Positions 36,677 to 46,425 are shown, numbered from the stretch's first letter. The stretch: 64,000 nucleotides of DNA from Rippkaea orientalis PCC 8801 (GCF_000021805.1 NC_011726.1:930001-994000); one strand, 5' to 3'. Program-made: numbers and translations. The notes: a model not told the origin generated them from the sequence alone.

Positions 36677-37600
36677 GTGCTAAAATATCGGCGCAAAGTG
36701 GTTGAATATCCGTTATTTTATACCCCTTTAGTGCTCATGGGTTTGTTTTTAGCTATGGCATTATTATTCGGGTTATTACGGTTAGGAAAACCTCCCGTTG
36801 CTGTGGCTATTGCTATTGATCTTAGTAGCAGTACCTATCAAAATCAGACCTTTAATGCTCCTAATTCTATTATGGATCAGGAGGTTCAAGCTGTTAATGC
36901 TTATCTGGAAGAAAATGCTAAATTAAGTGCCCCAAATAAAATTCAAATTTTCGGTATTGGTGGAGGAAAAGCCCCTAAATTAACGTCAACGATGGAGTCT
37001 CAACGCGATGTTATTGCAGATCAATTGAGTCGGCGTTTAAATGATCCGAATTTGCCCTATCAGTTAATTCCTGAACCGTCTTTAGATGATCTCGATATTG
37101 TTATTAATGAAACCATCAAAGTCTTGGTAGAACAACCAGATCATTGTCGAGAATTACTATTAGTTACTGATGCGGGAGTAAGTTTAACTCAATCAGCTAT
37201 TACTCAGGCTATTGGACAACGAGTTAGAATTCATGCGTTAGTATTTGGAGAAGGAGATGTAACTAATTTAAGGGCAGCAAGTCGTCAAACCCGAGGGATT
37301 TATCGAGATAATATTATTTTGTCTAATACGGGAGGAAATTATTTAGAAGAACTATTAGTTAATGATTTTTTTGGAAAAATCAATAGTAATAGCAAATGGG
37401 TTAATTTTTGGATTGGGTGCGCTGTTATTGCTTTATTTTGGCTGTTGGTTTTACCCCTTGATCGCTGGTTGTTTCAAAGTATCTTTAAAATGTCCATGGA
37501 ACCAGCCGGTAAAATTGCCTTAGCTATCGCTTTTATTGGTACAATCGTAACAGTAACTTTAATGACTGTAGCGGGTTTACCCTTTATTTCTCCCTGTTAA
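36677..37600 (+). CDS. membrane-anchored VWA-domain protein
   Basis: A 307-aa protein beginning with GTG preceded by AAGGAG. A first transmembrane segment (about 15-36) is followed by a von Willebrand A-like domain with the MIDAS start DLSSST (DxSxS type, residues 48-53) and a VTDAG near 162. Two more membrane segments lie near 240-260 and 276-300, separated by a basic loop. The positive-inside rule places the VWA domain in the periplasm. Flanked by the receptor and the tubulin-like gene, it may be the middle component bridging them. VWA-domain partners are unknown. Confidence 0.75.
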   Translation: MLKYRRKVVEYPLFYTPLVLMGLFLAMALLFGLLRLGKPPVAVAIAIDLSSSTYQNQTFNAPNSIMDQEVQAVNAYLEENAKLSAPNKIQIFGIGGGKAPKLTSTMESQRDVIADQLSRRLNDPNLPYQLIPEPSLDDLDIVINETIKVLVEQPDHCRELLLVTDAGVSLTQSAITQAIGQRVRIHALVFGEGDVTNLRAASRQTRGIYRDNIILSNTGGNYLEELLVNDFFGKINSNSKWVNFWIGCAVIALFWLLVLPLDRWLFQSIFKMSMEPAGKIALAIAFIGTIVTVTLMTVAGLPFISPC

Positions 37601-37679
37601 ATTTTCTATCATCTAAATTAGTTGTTGACTGGGATATGAGGTAACGGGGAGATAATTAACTGATAACTGAAAGGAGGGA

Positions 37680-40600
37680 ATGATGGCAAACGTTGAAGAA
37701 AAAAGTATGGTTCCTACTGTGTTAATAGGAGTAGGAGGAACTGGGGCAGAAATTTTAGCAAGAATTAGACGGTTAGTCGAAGAAACCTATGACAGTTTAG
37801 AGAATTTTCCTATTCTTAGTTTTTTAGTTGTTGATACCGATAAAGATTATAAAATTAGTAACCCTGAAGCGGGAGGAACTCCCTTTAAAGATCACGAAAA
37901 ACACTGGGCAAGTGTCAGTGGAAAACAAGTCAGTGATATGATTTCTAATATGGAAAATTATCCTTGGATTGATCATTGGTTTCCCAGGGAATTAGAAAGA
38001 AATATTACTTCCTTAGAAGCAGGGGCAGGACAAATTCGCGCTTGTGGACGGTTTGCTTTATTTTGTAATTATCATAGCATTCGAGATAAATTTTTAGCAG
38101 CTTGTGGCAGGATAAAAGGACGTGAAACGTTCATGCTTGATCGCTATGGCATTAAAGTCAGTAGTAACGCTATTAATGTGTTTATTACCGGTTCCCTCTC
38201 TGGGGGTACGGGTAGCGGAATGTTAATTGATTTAGGCTATTGTGTGCGAAAATGGTTAACAGGAGAAGGGAGTCCTTTAGTAACCGCTATTGTACCAATG
38301 CCCCAAGCGTTTGCGAGGATAAAAGTGGGCGATCGCGTCTTAGCAAATGGCTATGCTGCGATGATGGAATTGAGTTATTTTTCGGACTATCGTACTGAAT
38401 ATGTGAGTCAATTTAGTAAGAATTTAGCGGATGAAGTTCGCAATAACCGTCCTCCCTTTGATTTTACCTATTTAGTAGGAACAAAAAACGGGGAAAGTAG
38501 CGATTTTAAACTCGAAGAAATTCGAGAAATGATCGCCCAAAATATCTTTTTAGATCTTACTTCAGATTTTTCTCCCCATAAACGATCTATCCGAGATAAT
38601 ATTAAATCTTCTTGGGCACAAGCTGATCCAGGGGGACGCGGTTATCCTAAAAATTTCATGAGTTTTGGTTTATCAACCGTAGAAATTCCTATCTCCCAAA
38701 TTCGCAGTTCTTTGTGTGCCCGTTTAGCTAAAGATTTAATTAACTGGTGGTTAAATGACTCCACTCCTTTACCGGCTGATACCATGGCATTAGTCAAAGG
38801 AGATATCCTCAAAAGAATGCGTCTAACCGAAGTAGAATTATTACAAGATTTATCAGCAGCGCAAGATAAGTCCTATCTACAAGAGATGTCCCAATGGGTA
38901 AACCAACTGCGACAAAAAATTAATACAGAAAATTACCTACAATGTACCGCAACAGGGATTAATTTTTTAGGGCAAGAACAGGGAAAAATTAAAGAATTAG
39001 ATCAATTGATTCGAGAAGAAGTTGATCAGTATCGTCAGGATCATTTACGAGAATTGAGTCCCGATGAACGATTACATGGAGACTATTTTAACCGTATTTA
39101 TGATAACCGCGATCGCACCATTAATCAAGGTAGAAAAGCTTTAGAAGATGAACTCTATCGGGTGTTAGAAGATCGTAACTATGGACCTAAATTTGCTGAA
39201 GCTTTCATTATTACCGTTCGACAAGTCTTAGATGATGCGAGGGAAAGATTTAGTCGAGAACAGAACCAAGTCTGGGGACAAAAAGAAAGCGATCGCGCTA
39301 AACAATACCAACAAAGTTTAGATGAATTAACTCAACTTAAAACCCAATATGGACTGACTAAACAAGACAGAATGGCAGTCTGTTGTGATACCATTTTAAC
39401 TAATTTAGAAGGCTATTTAGTCGCTACGATTCAACGCAAAACTCGCGCCGTTGCCTTAACCGTTATTGATCGCCTCAAAGAACATTTAGACACCTTAGAA
39501 CGTCGTTTAAACCGCTTCCGACAAAGATTGATTCAAACGAGAGATTATTTTGGACAACAAGCCGATCGTCAAGCGGAAAGTGCCGACGCTTTAAAGATTA
39601 ATGGAATTAAACTCTATGAACGAGATAAACTCAATGAATTGTATCAAGATCTCATTGAACAATTAGCTGGAGAAAGTCAAGGAAACAAGAGTCGTTTTGA
39701 CTTGGGGTTAGATAGTATTTGTAGTACCCTATCAGAAGATGTCCTAAAAGATGCCAGTCCTTTGTGGAAGAAAACCCGTCGCGCGGATGAATATATGCGG
39801 TTATTTGATCTGACTCAAATTCCCGATGTTCAACAGGACGATCTCCAAGAAATTATTCATCATTATAGTCAGCAGATTGTTGTCGAAAGAACCCCGAAAA
39901 ATAGCCGACTTTACACCGATATGGCAGCTTGCGATCGCCTGTTTAAACTGTATAATGATGAGTCAGAAATTGAAAATCAAATTCGTATTGCTTACAACAA
40001 ATCTAAACCCTTAATTTTAATGAATCAAGCGGTACTTTCGGGAAAAGATGCCGGGTTTACTCCTGCAACCAATGTCAATGTTGCTATTTTAGGAGGAAGA
40101 AATACCAGCGATCCCGCCGCACAAAAAATCTTACCTTTGTTAGAACAATTTATCAGCGAAGATGCTATTAAACCTCTGGGATCTCCTGAACGACATCGCC
40201 TAGTTTTTGTGCAAGAAACGGGAGGATTTTCCTTAAGATGTATCGATGGAATGCAAGAATTACGACAGTCCTATCAAGACTGGAAAGGGGATAGTATTGA
40301 AGCCAAACGAGCCCAATTACGAGGGGAACCCAAGGATTTACCCATCCCCGTTCATATTCAAAAAGAGCCCCCATTTTGGGATGTTTTCCCCGAAGATCCC
40401 AAGATTTTTCAATTAGTTATTCAAGGACGATCCTTAAAAGTCCTCCGCTTAGACAAAAACCAAGCAACCGGAGAGAATACCATTCGTTATACTCGTCCAA
40501 CAAATATTGGTACAGAAAATGTTGATATTGCTTCAACGTGGGAAGAAGCTTCGCAAATTTTAGAAGTTCGCGCTTGTCGTTCAGATCGTGAAGAAATTCA

Positions 40601-41078
40601 ACGACAAATTACCCAAAAATTGACCACAGCGCAAACCCCAGAACAAAAACAAAAGCTGTATCAAGAACTAACCTATTATTTAGAAGAACGCGCCGAAGAG
40701 TTACAAAAACAAGGCGGAAAAGATAGCCCCGAATATAAACGAGAAGCCGAGATTATTAAACAATTAATCACGGATTATAAACTTTATTTTGAGACAACGG
40801 TAATCTCAGAAATTCCCCAAACAATACAACCTCAAAAAGAGGCAGAAAAAGTTCATCAGGAAGTCAAGAATCTTACAAAAGATGAACCAGAACAAATTCC
40901 TCCGCAACCTCCCGTTCAACCAAAATGGTATGTTTATCGAGAGAATCAACAAACGGGACCGTTTACTGCCGATCAATTGTCCCAACAAAGCATTACCCCT
41001 CAAACCTATGTTTGGTGTGCAGGAATGGACGGATGGAAACTTGCTTCCCAAGTTCCAGAATTGAAGTTTCTTTTTTAA
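37680..41078 (+). CDS. tubulin-superfamily GTPase (Tubulin_2-like) with C-terminal GYF_2 domain
   Basis: An 1132-aa protein. The N-terminal GTPase has GVGGTGAEIL (17-26), like the first loop of FtsZ, and the signature ITGSLSGGTGSG (169-180), matching the tubulin GGGTG[ST]G phosphate loop with Ser for the first Gly. A long helical middle (about 350-1000) contains coiled-coil segments, and the last ~52 residues form a GYF_2 domain (W-Y-V-Y...GPFTADQL...WCAGMDGW). The start is at 37680 (a second ATG is at 37683) after GGAGGG. No membrane segment is seen, so it is cytoplasmic. It is the third gene of the receptor-VWA-tubulin set; polymer formation and role are unknown. Confidence 0.8.
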   Translation: MMANVEEKSMVPTVLIGVGGTGAEILARIRRLVEETYDSLENFPILSFLVVDTDKDYKISNPEAGGTPFKDHEKHWASVSGKQVSDMISNMENYPWIDHWFPRELERNITSLEAGAGQIRACGRFALFCNYHSIRDKFLAACGRIKGRETFMLDRYGIKVSSNAINVFITGSLSGGTGSGMLIDLGYCVRKWLTGEGSPLVTAIVPMPQAFARIKVGDRVLANGYAAMMELSYFSDYRTEYVSQFSKNLADEVRNNRPPFDFTYLVGTKNGESSDFKLEEIREMIAQNIFLDLTSDFSPHKRSIRDNIKSSWAQADPGGRGYPKNFMSFGLSTVEIPISQIRSSLCARLAKDLINWWLNDSTPLPADTMALVKGDILKRMRLTEVELLQDLSAAQDKSYLQEMSQWVNQLRQKINTENYLQCTATGINFLGQEQGKIKELDQLIREEVDQYRQDHLRELSPDERLHGDYFNRIYDNRDRTINQGRKALEDELYRVLEDRNYGPKFAEAFIITVRQVLDDARERFSREQNQVWGQKESDRAKQYQQSLDELTQLKTQYGLTKQDRMAVCCDTILTNLEGYLVATIQRKTRAVALTVIDRLKEHLDTLERRLNRFRQRLIQTRDYFGQQADRQAESADALKINGIKLYERDKLNELYQDLIEQLAGESQGNKSRFDLGLDSICSTLSEDVLKDASPLWKKTRRADEYMRLFDLTQIPDVQQDDLQEIIHHYSQQIVVERTPKNSRLYTDMAACDRLFKLYNDESEIENQIRIAYNKSKPLILMNQAVLSGKDAGFTPATNVNVAILGGRNTSDPAAQKILPLLEQFISEDAIKPLGSPERHRLVFVQETGGFSLRCIDGMQELRQSYQDWKGDSIEAKRAQLRGEPKDLPIPVHIQKEPPFWDVFPEDPKIFQLVIQGRSLKVLRLDKNQATGENTIRYTRPTNIGTENVDIASTWEEASQILEVRACRSDREEIQRQITQKLTTAQTPEQKQKLYQELTYYLEERAEELQKQGGKDSPEYKREAEIIKQLITDYKLYFETTVISEIPQTIQPQKEAEKVHQEVKNLTKDEPEQIPPQPPVQPKWYVYRENQQTGPFTADQLSQQSITPQTYVWCAGMDGWKLASQVPELKFLF

Positions 41079-41096
41079 CTCTTTTGCATAATTGCC

Positions 41097-41122
41097 TAGA
41101 GACGTTTCATGAAACATCTCTA
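41097..41122. repeat. palindromic repeat TAGAGACGTTTCA/TGAAACATCTCTA
   Basis: An inverted repeat of 13 bp per arm with one mismatch and no loop, 18 bp after the tubulin-like stop. GAGACGTxxCATGxxACGTCTC-type palindromes are a dispersed family in cyanobacteria. There is no T-run, so it is not an ordinary terminator. Confidence 0.6.
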
Positions 41123-41271
41123 CCAAAAGATTGAATATTACGAATAACCGAACCAACCTAGACGGGTTTCACGATGATTTTCAATTTTCATAAATTTTAC
41201 ACTTTGTTACAATCGAATTAAGCAACAGCGAAGTCAATCAGATTTCGTCCACAAAATCGGAGGTTCCACCC

Positions 41272-42396
41272 ATGAACAACAATATAAGGGTTGGCAATTT
41301 ATTCGGGATTCCTTTTTATGTAAATCCTTCTTGGTTCCTAGTATTAGGGTTAGTTACCTTAAGCTATGGAGGACAGTTAGCCTTGTTCCCCCAATTAGGA
41401 GGAATTACTCCCTGGATTCTGGGTTTTGTTGCTGCATTACTCTTATTTTCTTCAGTCGTTGCCCATGAATTGGGACATAGTTTTGTAGCGATGTCCCAAG
41501 GGATTGAAGTTAAATCGATTAGCCTCTTTTTGTTTGGGGGATTAGCCAATTTAGAAAGAGAATCTGAGACACCTTTTGAAGCCTTTTTAGTGGCGATCGC
41601 AGGTCCTGCGGTTAGTTTAATTCTCTTTCTTTTTTTAACCCTAATTGTTAGCAATTTTGCCTTTAGTGCCCCCATTACAGCCATCCTAGGTTTACTTGCC
41701 TATATTAACTTAATTCTGGGCTTATTTAACCTAATTCCTGGGCTACCTTTGGACGGGGGTAACATTCTAAAAGCCCTTGTTTGGAAGATTACAGGTAATC
41801 CGAATAAAGGCATTATTTTTGCCAGTCGAGTCGGACAACTGTTTGGTTGGATAGCCGTTACTATCGGTGGATTAGCGATTTTAGGGATTAGTCCTATCGG
41901 CAGTTTCTGGACTTTATTAATTGGCTTTTTCTTGTTACAAAATGCAGGATTTTCGGCTCAATCGGCTCAATTCCAAGAAACCCTAAGCGGTTATACGGCT
42001 GAAGATGCGGTTATTCCTGATAGTCCAGTCGTTTCTGATAGCTTAAATGTCAGAGAATTTGTTAACGACTATGTAATCGGTAAGAGTGTCTGGAAAAAGT
42101 TTTTAGTGACTAATGAAGAAGGGAAACTATCAGGTATTCTTGAAATAGATAGTTTGAAAAAAGTGTCTACTTCCCAATGGACTGAATTAAAACTTGCTGA
42201 GATAATGGAACCCATTAGTCCTAATATCACTCTAATTCAAGCGGATCAATCTTTGTTAGAGGTGGTTAAACTATTAGAGAATGATCCTCGTCAACAATTA
42301 ACCGTCGTCAAAGATAATGGTGTCGTTCTCGGATTATTAGAGAAAGCTTCTGTTATCAAGTTTCTCCAACAAAAAGCACAAGCTAAAGCTATTTAA
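41272..42396 (+). CDS. site-2 protease family (M50) membrane metalloprotease with CBS domains
   Basis: A 374-aa protein. Membrane segments cover residues ~15-230, with the zinc motif HELGH (65-69) and the third-ligand motif as LPLDGG near 162 (usual NxxPxxPLDGG). Two CBS-like repeats (about 245-370) follow, binding adenine nucleotides in other members. It cleaves membrane proteins such as anti-sigma factors within the bilayer; the target is not evident. The ATG has GGAGG 9 nt upstream. Monocistronic, followed by the palindrome at 42420. Confidence 0.9.
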   Translation: MNNNIRVGNLFGIPFYVNPSWFLVLGLVTLSYGGQLALFPQLGGITPWILGFVAALLLFSSVVAHELGHSFVAMSQGIEVKSISLFLFGGLANLERESETPFEAFLVAIAGPAVSLILFLFLTLIVSNFAFSAPITAILGLLAYINLILGLFNLIPGLPLDGGNILKALVWKITGNPNKGIIFASRVGQLFGWIAVTIGGLAILGISPIGSFWTLLIGFFLLQNAGFSAQSAQFQETLSGYTAEDAVIPDSPVVSDSLNVREFVNDYVIGKSVWKKFLVTNEEGKLSGILEIDSLKKVSTSQWTELKLAEIMEPISPNITLIQADQSLLEVVKLLENDPRQQLTVVKDNGVVLGLLEKASVIKFLQQKAQAKAI

Positions 42397-42419
42397 GTGA
42401 TTCCTTATCTTAAACCTCA

Positions 42420-42447
42420 GTAGGGGTCAACAGCCGTTGACCCCTAC
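42420..42447. repeat. 12-bp palindrome GTAGGGGTCAAC-agcc-GTTGACCCCTAC
   Basis: A perfect 12-bp inverted repeat with a 4-nt loop, 24 bp after the protease stop. The flank CATTTATTATG is A/T-rich but has no clear T-run. It could be a weak terminator or a member of a palindromic repeat family also represented at 484-502. Confidence 0.6.
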
Positions 42448-42614
42448 ATTTATTATGAGAGATTGCCCAAAGTATATAAATATTTATTAAGATTGTGGAT
42501 AATTTCGTCTAATCCATTGGCGTTACTGTCCAGTTTGCTGTAGAATTTGCTTAGATTACTTAAAATATTTGCCCAATAGCTCCATTATTCTTAAGTAAAA
42601 ACCCCGTAAAAGCT

Positions 42615-42812
42615 ATGCAGTTAGGTCAAATCTTACTTTACAAAAAATGGATTTCCTCAGATCAACTTGAGGAAGCCATTAAACTCCAAAATAACCAAAA
42701 GTCCAAATTGGGACAAATCCTCCTACAAAAAGGATTAATCGCTAACGAACAACTAAATACGGCTCTTAAAGAGCAATATTGGCGAGAAAATGGCTTCTGG
42801 GTCATTGATTAG
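42615..42812 (+). CDS. freestanding MshEN-like domain protein (candidate c-di-GMP receptor)
   Basis: A 65-aa protein made of two 24-residue units. The first is QLGQILLYKKWISSDQLEEA..LQ (about 2-25) and the second is KLGQILLQKGLIANEQLNTA..EQ (about 31-54), separated by five residues. This reproduces the tandem motif (R/K)LGxxLLxxGLIxxxxLxxxLxxQ of MshEN domains, which bind cyclic di-GMP at the N-terminus of MshE/T2SSE ATPases. Here there is no ATPase: the domain stands alone. The leading Arg is Gln in unit 1 and Lys in unit 2. A GGDEF gene lies 4 kb away. Confidence 0.75.
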   Translation: MQLGQILLYKKWISSDQLEEAIKLQNNQKSKLGQILLQKGLIANEQLNTALKEQYWRENGFWVID

Positions 42813-42902
42813 TGAAAATTCAGGTTAGATATTTTGATTGATGAAGAAAGTCGTGGGAAGATAGACTACTGGTATTGTGTAGTCACTCGCTCTAATTTTC
42901 TG

Positions 42903-43334
42903 ATGCTTCATCGATGGTTTTTCTCGGTTCTGACCACTGTTTTGATAGTTCTGGTGGTTGCTTGTAGTTCTCCGACTCCCCCGACAGAATTTGCACCGGG
43001 TGGAGAAATTGTTAGTAAAGCGATCGCCCTTCAATTGAATCAAAATTCTCAGCGACTGAGTGAACAATTAAACGCGACTTCTCCCCAGTTAGAAATTAGT
43101 CAAATTGCGGTTAAGAAACTAGAGTCAATTTTAGTCGAAAATTTACCTACTTATCACCTTCAGGGAACCTACACTTTACAACTTCTTTTACCCCGTCAAA
43201 AAATTAGCCAAAACCAAAATAAATTTGATGTTTATCTCCAGCGACAAATACAAGGACAAACCTGGCGTTTATTGAGGAGGGATGTTAGAGGAACATCAGA
43301 AGAAATCCAATGGACAAGTTATCTTATCGAATAA
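42903..43334 (+). CDS. small lipoprotein of unknown function
   Basis: A 143-aa protein from the ATG at 42903. It has a typical lipoprotein signal: basic start, hydrophobic core and a lipobox ending VVAC with Cys21 followed by Ser-Ser and a Pro-rich spacer. The mature part is soluble with alternating strands (TYTLQLLLP, FDVYLQRQ, WRLLRRD). No family was recognised. An upstream in-frame start exists but would bury the signal. The 3' end overlaps the convergent hydrolase gene by 11 bp. Confidence 0.7.
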   Translation: MLHRWFFSVLTTVLIVLVVACSSPTPPTEFAPGGEIVSKAIALQLNQNSQRLSEQLNATSPQLEISQIAVKKLESILVENLPTYHLQGTYTLQLLLPRQKISQNQNKFDVYLQRQIQGQTWRLLRRDVRGTSEEIQWTSYLIE

Positions 43335-44229
43335 CGGTTTCTAACACCCAAGACTGAATTAAGCGGTTAACTTCTTCGGGAATTTCATCATGGGGACAGT
43401 GGCCAGCTTTAAGGTAGTATTCCGTTAATGAGGGATAATATTGACGAAATTTTGCGCCCCTTTGTTGGGCATTCATCCAAGGATCTGCTTCTCCCCATAA
43501 TAGCAACAAAGGATGGGTTAATTGTTGCAAAAGAACGTCTACTTTTTCGCCTTGGGGGGTTTTAAACACCGACGCAAAAACATCAACTGCACCGCGATCG
43601 CAAGAGGGGAGATAGATCTCTTGTACTAAGCGATCAGTCACCGCCGTTTGATCAAGATAAACTTTTTTTAAGGTTTTCCGAATATTACTCGGACGGCGGA
43701 TATATTGAAATAACAAATAACTCGCCCAAGGGTGTAAAAAGACCGAACGAATTAGCTTTTGTAAAAGATTGGGTTGTGCTACCGATGAGGTATCACTAAA
43801 CGGTCCGGCACTATTGAGTAAAATTAATCCCATCGCAGCATCAGGACATTGAGACGCTAAACACAGACAAGCGTATCCTCCTAGGGAATTTCCCGCTAAC
43901 ACTGCAGGTTGACCAATAACCTCATCAATAAACGCCGCTAGTTGATCGCGCCAAAGATTGCCACTATAGGATAAATTGGGCTTAGCTGATCGTCCAAACC
44001 CCAATAAATCGATCGCCCACACTTCAAAGTCTTCCTGTAATTGGGCAATATTTTTACGCCAGTGGTCAGTAGAAGCCCCAAACCCATGAACCAGTAATAG
44101 AGGGGGTCTTTGGGGGTGTTTAGACCCTGCACGGACGTAATAAATGGACTGTCCTTGCCATTTCCAGTAACTTCCAGGGAAGTCAGAAGAAGAGGGATGG
44201 GGAGCTAACTGCATAAAACGCGATCGCAA
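43324..44229 (-). CDS. alpha/beta-fold hydrolase
   Basis: A 301-aa hydrolase. The oxyanion motif HGFGAS lies at 48-53 and the nucleophile elbow GNSLGGY at 113-119 (Ser115). The acid is in GEADPWM near 250 and the catalytic His in GHCPHDE near 280. The substrate is unknown; the family includes esterases, dehalogenases and haloperoxidases. It converges on the lipoprotein gene, with an 11-bp overlap of the 3' ends, and is divergent from scpA. Confidence 0.87.
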   Translation of the reverse strand: MRSRFMQLAPHPSSSDFPGSYWKWQGQSIYYVRAGSKHPQRPPLLLVHGFGASTDHWRKNIAQLQEDFEVWAIDLLGFGRSAKPNLSYSGNLWRDQLAAFIDEVIGQPAVLAGNSLGGYACLCLASQCPDAAMGLILLNSAGPFSDTSSVAQPNLLQKLIRSVFLHPWASYLLFQYIRRPSNIRKTLKKVYLDQTAVTDRLVQEIYLPSCDRGAVDVFASVFKTPQGEKVDVLLQQLTHPLLLLWGEADPWMNAQQRGAKFRQYYPSLTEYYLKAGHCPHDEIPEEVNRLIQSWVLETVIR

Positions 44230-44385
44230 TTCATTAAGTAATGTTAACTCCTCCAGTTTAGCGTAATCAAATCGGGGAAGGAACTATTTTGCTATCCGTC
44301 AGACATAATGGGAATAGGAGTGCCTAAAATTTTTGCCTTGAATTGGAGTCGATGTCCCTTTTTTTGTAAGACTTCCCAATAGATT

Positions 44386-45156
44386 ATGACTACATCCTCA
44401 GCCACTGAGGCGATCGCCGTTTTAATTGATTTAGCCCAACAGGGAGACATTGATCCCTGGAATGTTCAAGTGATTGATATTATTGATCGGTTTTTAGATG
44501 AATTGGGCATTAGGGATGATCTGGACTTAGCCTATCAACAAACGAATTTGCCCAAATCAGGACAAGCATTTCTCTGGGCTTCCATGTTAGTACGCTTCAA
44601 AGCCGATACCCTAGAAAACCTCGATAAAGAAGAAGAAGCCGAACAATTATTCCCTCAAGAGGAAATGGTTTTAGATGCCTCTGGACGTTCCCTACCTCTG
44701 AAATTAGAACAACAACTGCGTCGTCGCGCTGCTGCCCCGCCTCCACGTCAACGCCGAGTCACCCTCGCTGAACTGATTACCCATATTGAGGAAATGGCGG
44801 GTGAATTGGAAAAAGCCAAACCCCCTACACTGCGACGACACAAACCCCGCAACGCTTCGCGTCAAGAAGCCATGGAAATTGTCACCCAATTAGCCCACCA
44901 AGAAAATTTGACCGAATTAGCCCAACAATTAGAACAATTTTTGACCAACCAACTAGCGGAATTTATGGAAACCCAAAATTGGATTAAATTAGACGAGTTA
45001 CTCACTTGGTGGCATCGGGTACAGTCTCCCAATGACGCAGAAACCAAACAGGATCGGGTGGGGGTTTTTTGGGCATTATTGCTCCTATCTTCCCAATCTA
45101 AGGTGGAATTATCCCAAGAAGAATTTTACCAAGACCTAAAAATCCAAGTACTTTAG
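44386..45156 (+). CDS. scpA: segregation and condensation protein A
   Basis: A 256-aa kleisin. ScpA bridges the two heads of the SMC dimer with ScpB to condense and segregate the chromosome. The N-terminal domain has the family start (IDLAQQGDIDPWNVQVIDI) and the SxMLVRFKA-type segment. The C-terminal winged helix (about 180-256) includes VGVFWALLLLSSQSKVELSQ (as a landmark). scpB and smc are not in the window, as is common. Confidence 0.88.
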   Translation: MTTSSATEAIAVLIDLAQQGDIDPWNVQVIDIIDRFLDELGIRDDLDLAYQQTNLPKSGQAFLWASMLVRFKADTLENLDKEEEAEQLFPQEEMVLDASGRSLPLKLEQQLRRRAAAPPPRQRRVTLAELITHIEEMAGELEKAKPPTLRRHKPRNASRQEAMEIVTQLAHQENLTELAQQLEQFLTNQLAEFMETQNWIKLDELLTWWHRVQSPNDAETKQDRVGVFWALLLLSSQSKVELSQEEFYQDLKIQVL

Positions 45157-45258
45157 CCATTGTTTATCCATAGTCCCCTTAGTTTTGACTATAAGTAAAT
45201 GGTAAACTGAGCATTGTCATCTTAAACCCTTGTGACAGCGATTGAGGAAATAGTATTA

Positions 45259-46425
45259 ATGAAAGCCATGATCTTGGCCGCCGGAAAAGGCACTCGCGTC
45301 CGTCCCATTACTCATACCATCCCTAAACCCCTGATCCCCATTCTGCAAAAACCGGTGATGGAGTTTCTGTTGGAACTCCTCAGACAACATGGTTTTGATC
45401 AGATTATGGTCAATGTGAGTCATTTAGCCGAAGAAATTGAAAGCTATTTCCGCGATGGGCAACGCTTTGGCGTACAAATTGGCTATTCCTTTGAAGGGTA
45501 TATTGCCGATAATGGCGACCTAGTGGGGGAAGCCATGGGATCGGCCGGAGGATTACGCCGCATTCAAGATTTTCATCCCTTTTTTGACGATACCTTTGTG
45601 GTACTCTGTGGGGATGCCCTGATTGATTTAGATCTAACAGCAGCAGTACAATGGCACAAGGAAAAAGGGTCAATCGCTACCGTTATTACGAAATCCGTTG
45701 ATCGCGAAGTGGTTTCGAGTTACGGTGTGGTGGTAACCGATGAAGAGGGGCGCATCCAAACCTTCCAAGAAAAGCCCTCGGTCGAAGAAGCCCTGAGTAC
45801 CAACATCAACACAGGAATTTATATTTTTGAACCAGAAATTATTAACTATATTCCCCCTAATCAAAAATACGATATCGGCGGGGAATTATTCCCCGAATTA
45901 GTCGCTAAGGCGGCTCCGTTTTATGCCGTTAATATGGACTTTGAATGGGTCGATATCGGCAAAGTTCCTGACTATTGGCACGCCATTCGTGGGGTATTAC
46001 AACGGGAAATTAAAAATGTTGAGATTCCAGGGGTTGAAGTTAAACCAGGGATTTATACGGGGTTAAATGTCTCGGTCAATTGGGATAAGGTGAATATCAC
46101 CGGTCCGGTCTATATCGGGGCTATGACCCATATTGAAGATGGGGCAACGATTATCGGTCCGAGTATGATCGGTCCCAATTGTTGGGTGTGTAGCGGGGCA
46201 ACAGTAGACAATAGCGTGATTTTTGAATATTCTCGTCTGGGTCCTGGGGTTCGGCTGGTGGATAAATTGGTATTTGGTCGTTATTGTGTCGATAAGACGG
46301 GCGCAACCATTGATGTCCAAGCAGCAGCCCTCGATTGGTTAATTACTGATTCTCGGCAAAAATTACCCCATGAACAGCATAATCAACAGCAAGCGATCGC
46401 GGATTTACTTAATAAAGCCATTTGA
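45259..46425 (+). CDS. sugar-phosphate nucleotidyltransferase (NDP-sugar pyrophosphorylase)
   Basis: A 388-aa enzyme from the ATG at 45259 (an in-frame GTG lies at 45232). The N-terminal domain starts MILAAGKGTRVRPITHTIPKPL-like, with the nucleotide motif GxGTRxRP and the K-P-L-I-P sugar site. The C-terminal part (about 265-350) is a left-handed beta-helix of hexad repeats. It makes an NDP-sugar (GDP-mannose or dNDP/UDP-glucose) from a hexose-1-phosphate and NTP. The exact substrate is unknown; it likely serves cell-envelope glycans. Confidence 0.87.
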   Translation: MKAMILAAGKGTRVRPITHTIPKPLIPILQKPVMEFLLELLRQHGFDQIMVNVSHLAEEIESYFRDGQRFGVQIGYSFEGYIADNGDLVGEAMGSAGGLRRIQDFHPFFDDTFVVLCGDALIDLDLTAAVQWHKEKGSIATVITKSVDREVVSSYGVVVTDEEGRIQTFQEKPSVEEALSTNINTGIYIFEPEIINYIPPNQKYDIGGELFPELVAKAAPFYAVNMDFEWVDIGKVPDYWHAIRGVLQREIKNVEIPGVEVKPGIYTGLNVSVNWDKVNITGPVYIGAMTHIEDGATIIGPSMIGPNCWVCSGATVDNSVIFEYSRLGPGVRLVDKLVFGRYCVDKTGATIDVQAAALDWLITDSRQKLPHEQHNQQQAIADLLNKAI

